Assembly: GCA_052034175.1 (NCBI GenBank)
Contig: JBPOIX010000201.1
Location: 1-5,383 of the forward strand
Source of the DNA: UBA668 sp052034175
Lineage (GTDB): Bacteria; Actinomycetota; Acidimicrobiia; Acidimicrobiales; Ilumatobacteraceae
Length of the DNA stretch: 5,383 bases
Direction: 5' to 3'
The notes below the pieces were generated by a model. The model made no database searches and had not been told where the DNA came from. It saw only the letters and a program-made list of their open reading frames with translations. Of the stretch, positions 4,752 through 5,383 are shown piece by piece (the first letter of the stretch is position 1; each line of letters begins with the position of its first letter). Both the position numbers and the translations under genes were made by a program.

Positions 4752-5383
4752 TCAGACGCGGGCGATCTCGCGTTCGTCGAAGGTCTCGATCAGGTCGCCC
4801 TGCTTGAGGTCCTGGAAGTCGGTGAGCCCGACACCGCACTCGAAGCCCTCACGGACCTCGCGAGCGTCTTCCTTGAACCGCTTGAGGGACTGGATCGCAC
4901 CCTTCCAGATGATCGTGCCATCGCGGAGGAAGCGGACCTTGGAGCCACGGGTGATCGTGCCGCTGCGGACGTAGCAGCCGGCGATGGAGCCGATGCGCGG
5001 CACACGGAAGATCTCCCGCACCTCGGCCTCGCCGGTGACGACCTCTTCGTACTCGGGGGCGAGCATGCCGACCATGGCCCGCTCGATGTCCTCGAGCAGT
5101 TTGTAGATGATCTCGTAGGTACGGATCTCCACGCCTTCGGCGTCGGCCATGTCGCGAGCCTTGCGGTCCGGGCGGACATTGAAGCCGATGAGGGTGGCAT
5201 TGGTGGTGGCTGCCAGCGAGATGTCGTTCTCCGTGATGCCACCCACCGCACGGTGCACGAACGCCAGCTTGACGTCGTCGCGCTCCAGGCGGCGGAGGGA
5301 CTCGGTGACGGCCTCGAGCGAACCCTGCACGTCGGCCTTCAGGACCAGGTTCAAGGTGGCGACCTCGCCGGCCTGGATCTGGC
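4752..5383 (-). CDS. infB: translation initiation factor IF-2, C-terminal part (cut by the window edge)
   Basis: IF-2 is the GTPase that delivers initiator fMet-tRNA to the 30S subunit and promotes subunit joining. Only its last 209 residues are visible; the GTPase domain lies beyond the right edge. The frame is open to the edge, so this is a truncated view and not a short gene. Domain 3 is recognised by LNLVLKADVQGSLEAV (10-25), VHRAVGGITENDISLA (42-57) and IGFNVRPD (65-72), followed by the long linker helix. The C-terminal beta-barrel begins about GEAEVREIFRVPRIGSIAG (117-135). It ends with the fMet-tRNA-binding segment EGFECGVGLTDFQDLKQGD (178-196), which holds the conserved Cys182. The protein stops 13 residues later, as usual for the family. 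No defects seen. It is the first gene of the infB-rbfA-truB-ribF cluster in this window. Confidence 0.98.
   Translation of the reverse strand, partial: QIQAGEVATLNLVLKADVQGSLEAVTESLRRLERDDVKLAFVHRAVGGITENDISLAATTNATLIGFNVRPDRKARDMADAEGVEIRTYEIIYKLLEDIERAMVGMLAPEYEEVVTGEAEVREIFRVPRIGSIAGCYVRSGTITRGSKVRFLRDGTIIWKGAIQSLKRFKEDAREVREGFECGVGLTDFQDLKQGDLIETFDEREIARV

Noticed and set aside
1769..4807. Several + strand open frames of 300-363 codons opposite ribF, truB, rbfA and the thioredoxin-fold gene
   Set aside because: They cover confidently identified - strand genes, carry no family motifs and have the composition expected of shadow frames.
1..5383. Search for a defence, mobile or CRISPR-type system, tRNA or riboswitch
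   Set aside because: No transposase, integrase, repeat-spacer pattern, tRNA-like cloverleaf or conserved riboswitch core was recognised; the - strand content is a housekeeping cluster.

Overview
This is a high-GC, tightly packed chromosomal window. It most likely comes from an Actinomycetota member, perhaps Acidimicrobiia-like. The grounds are the base composition, GTG starts, -10-like TAGNGT boxes placed directly upstream of start codons, and a thioredoxin-fold protein closely resembling the mycobacterial mycothiol-dependent nitroreductase Rv2466c. The phylum is an inference; no rRNA or other decisive marker is present.

Layout. The left third (1-1734) is on the + strand. It holds a small single-domain VOC protein with 4-hydroxyphenylpyruvate-dioxygenase-like signatures (to 532; its start is uncertain and it may be cut by the window edge). 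Next comes a lipoprotein of the NMT1/THI5-like ABC substrate-binding family (592-1734) with no permease or ATPase gene in view. The rest (1745-5383) is on the - strand and is a translation/RNA-maturation cluster. Read in its own direction it is infB (C-terminal part only, running off the right edge), an Rv2466c-like DsbA-family gene, rbfA, truB and ribF. The two strands converge at 1734/1745, with 10 bases between the stop codons.

How the genes relate. IF-2 (initiation), RbfA (30S maturation), TruB (tRNA psi55) and RibF (FMN/FAD synthesis) form the common bacterial infB-rbfA-truB-ribF order. The thioredoxin-fold gene between infB and rbfA is the non-canonical member. rbfA and truB overlap and are probably co-expressed. 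The other - strand gaps (25 to 43 bases) each carry a GC-rich inverted repeat and a TAGNGT box 6-8 bases before the next start codon. This suggests that the 'operon' is partly subdivided into units with their own leaderless promoters.

No CRISPR array, mobile element, tRNA or rRNA was seen, and no gap without a gene exceeds about 60 bases. I found no new multi-gene system. The most interesting signals are small: a recurrent CCCGG motif right after the stop codons, a perfect 8-bp-arm palindrome spanning the thioredoxin-fold gene's start codon, the CPFA (monothiol) active site, and the apparently ligand-deficient VOC protein.
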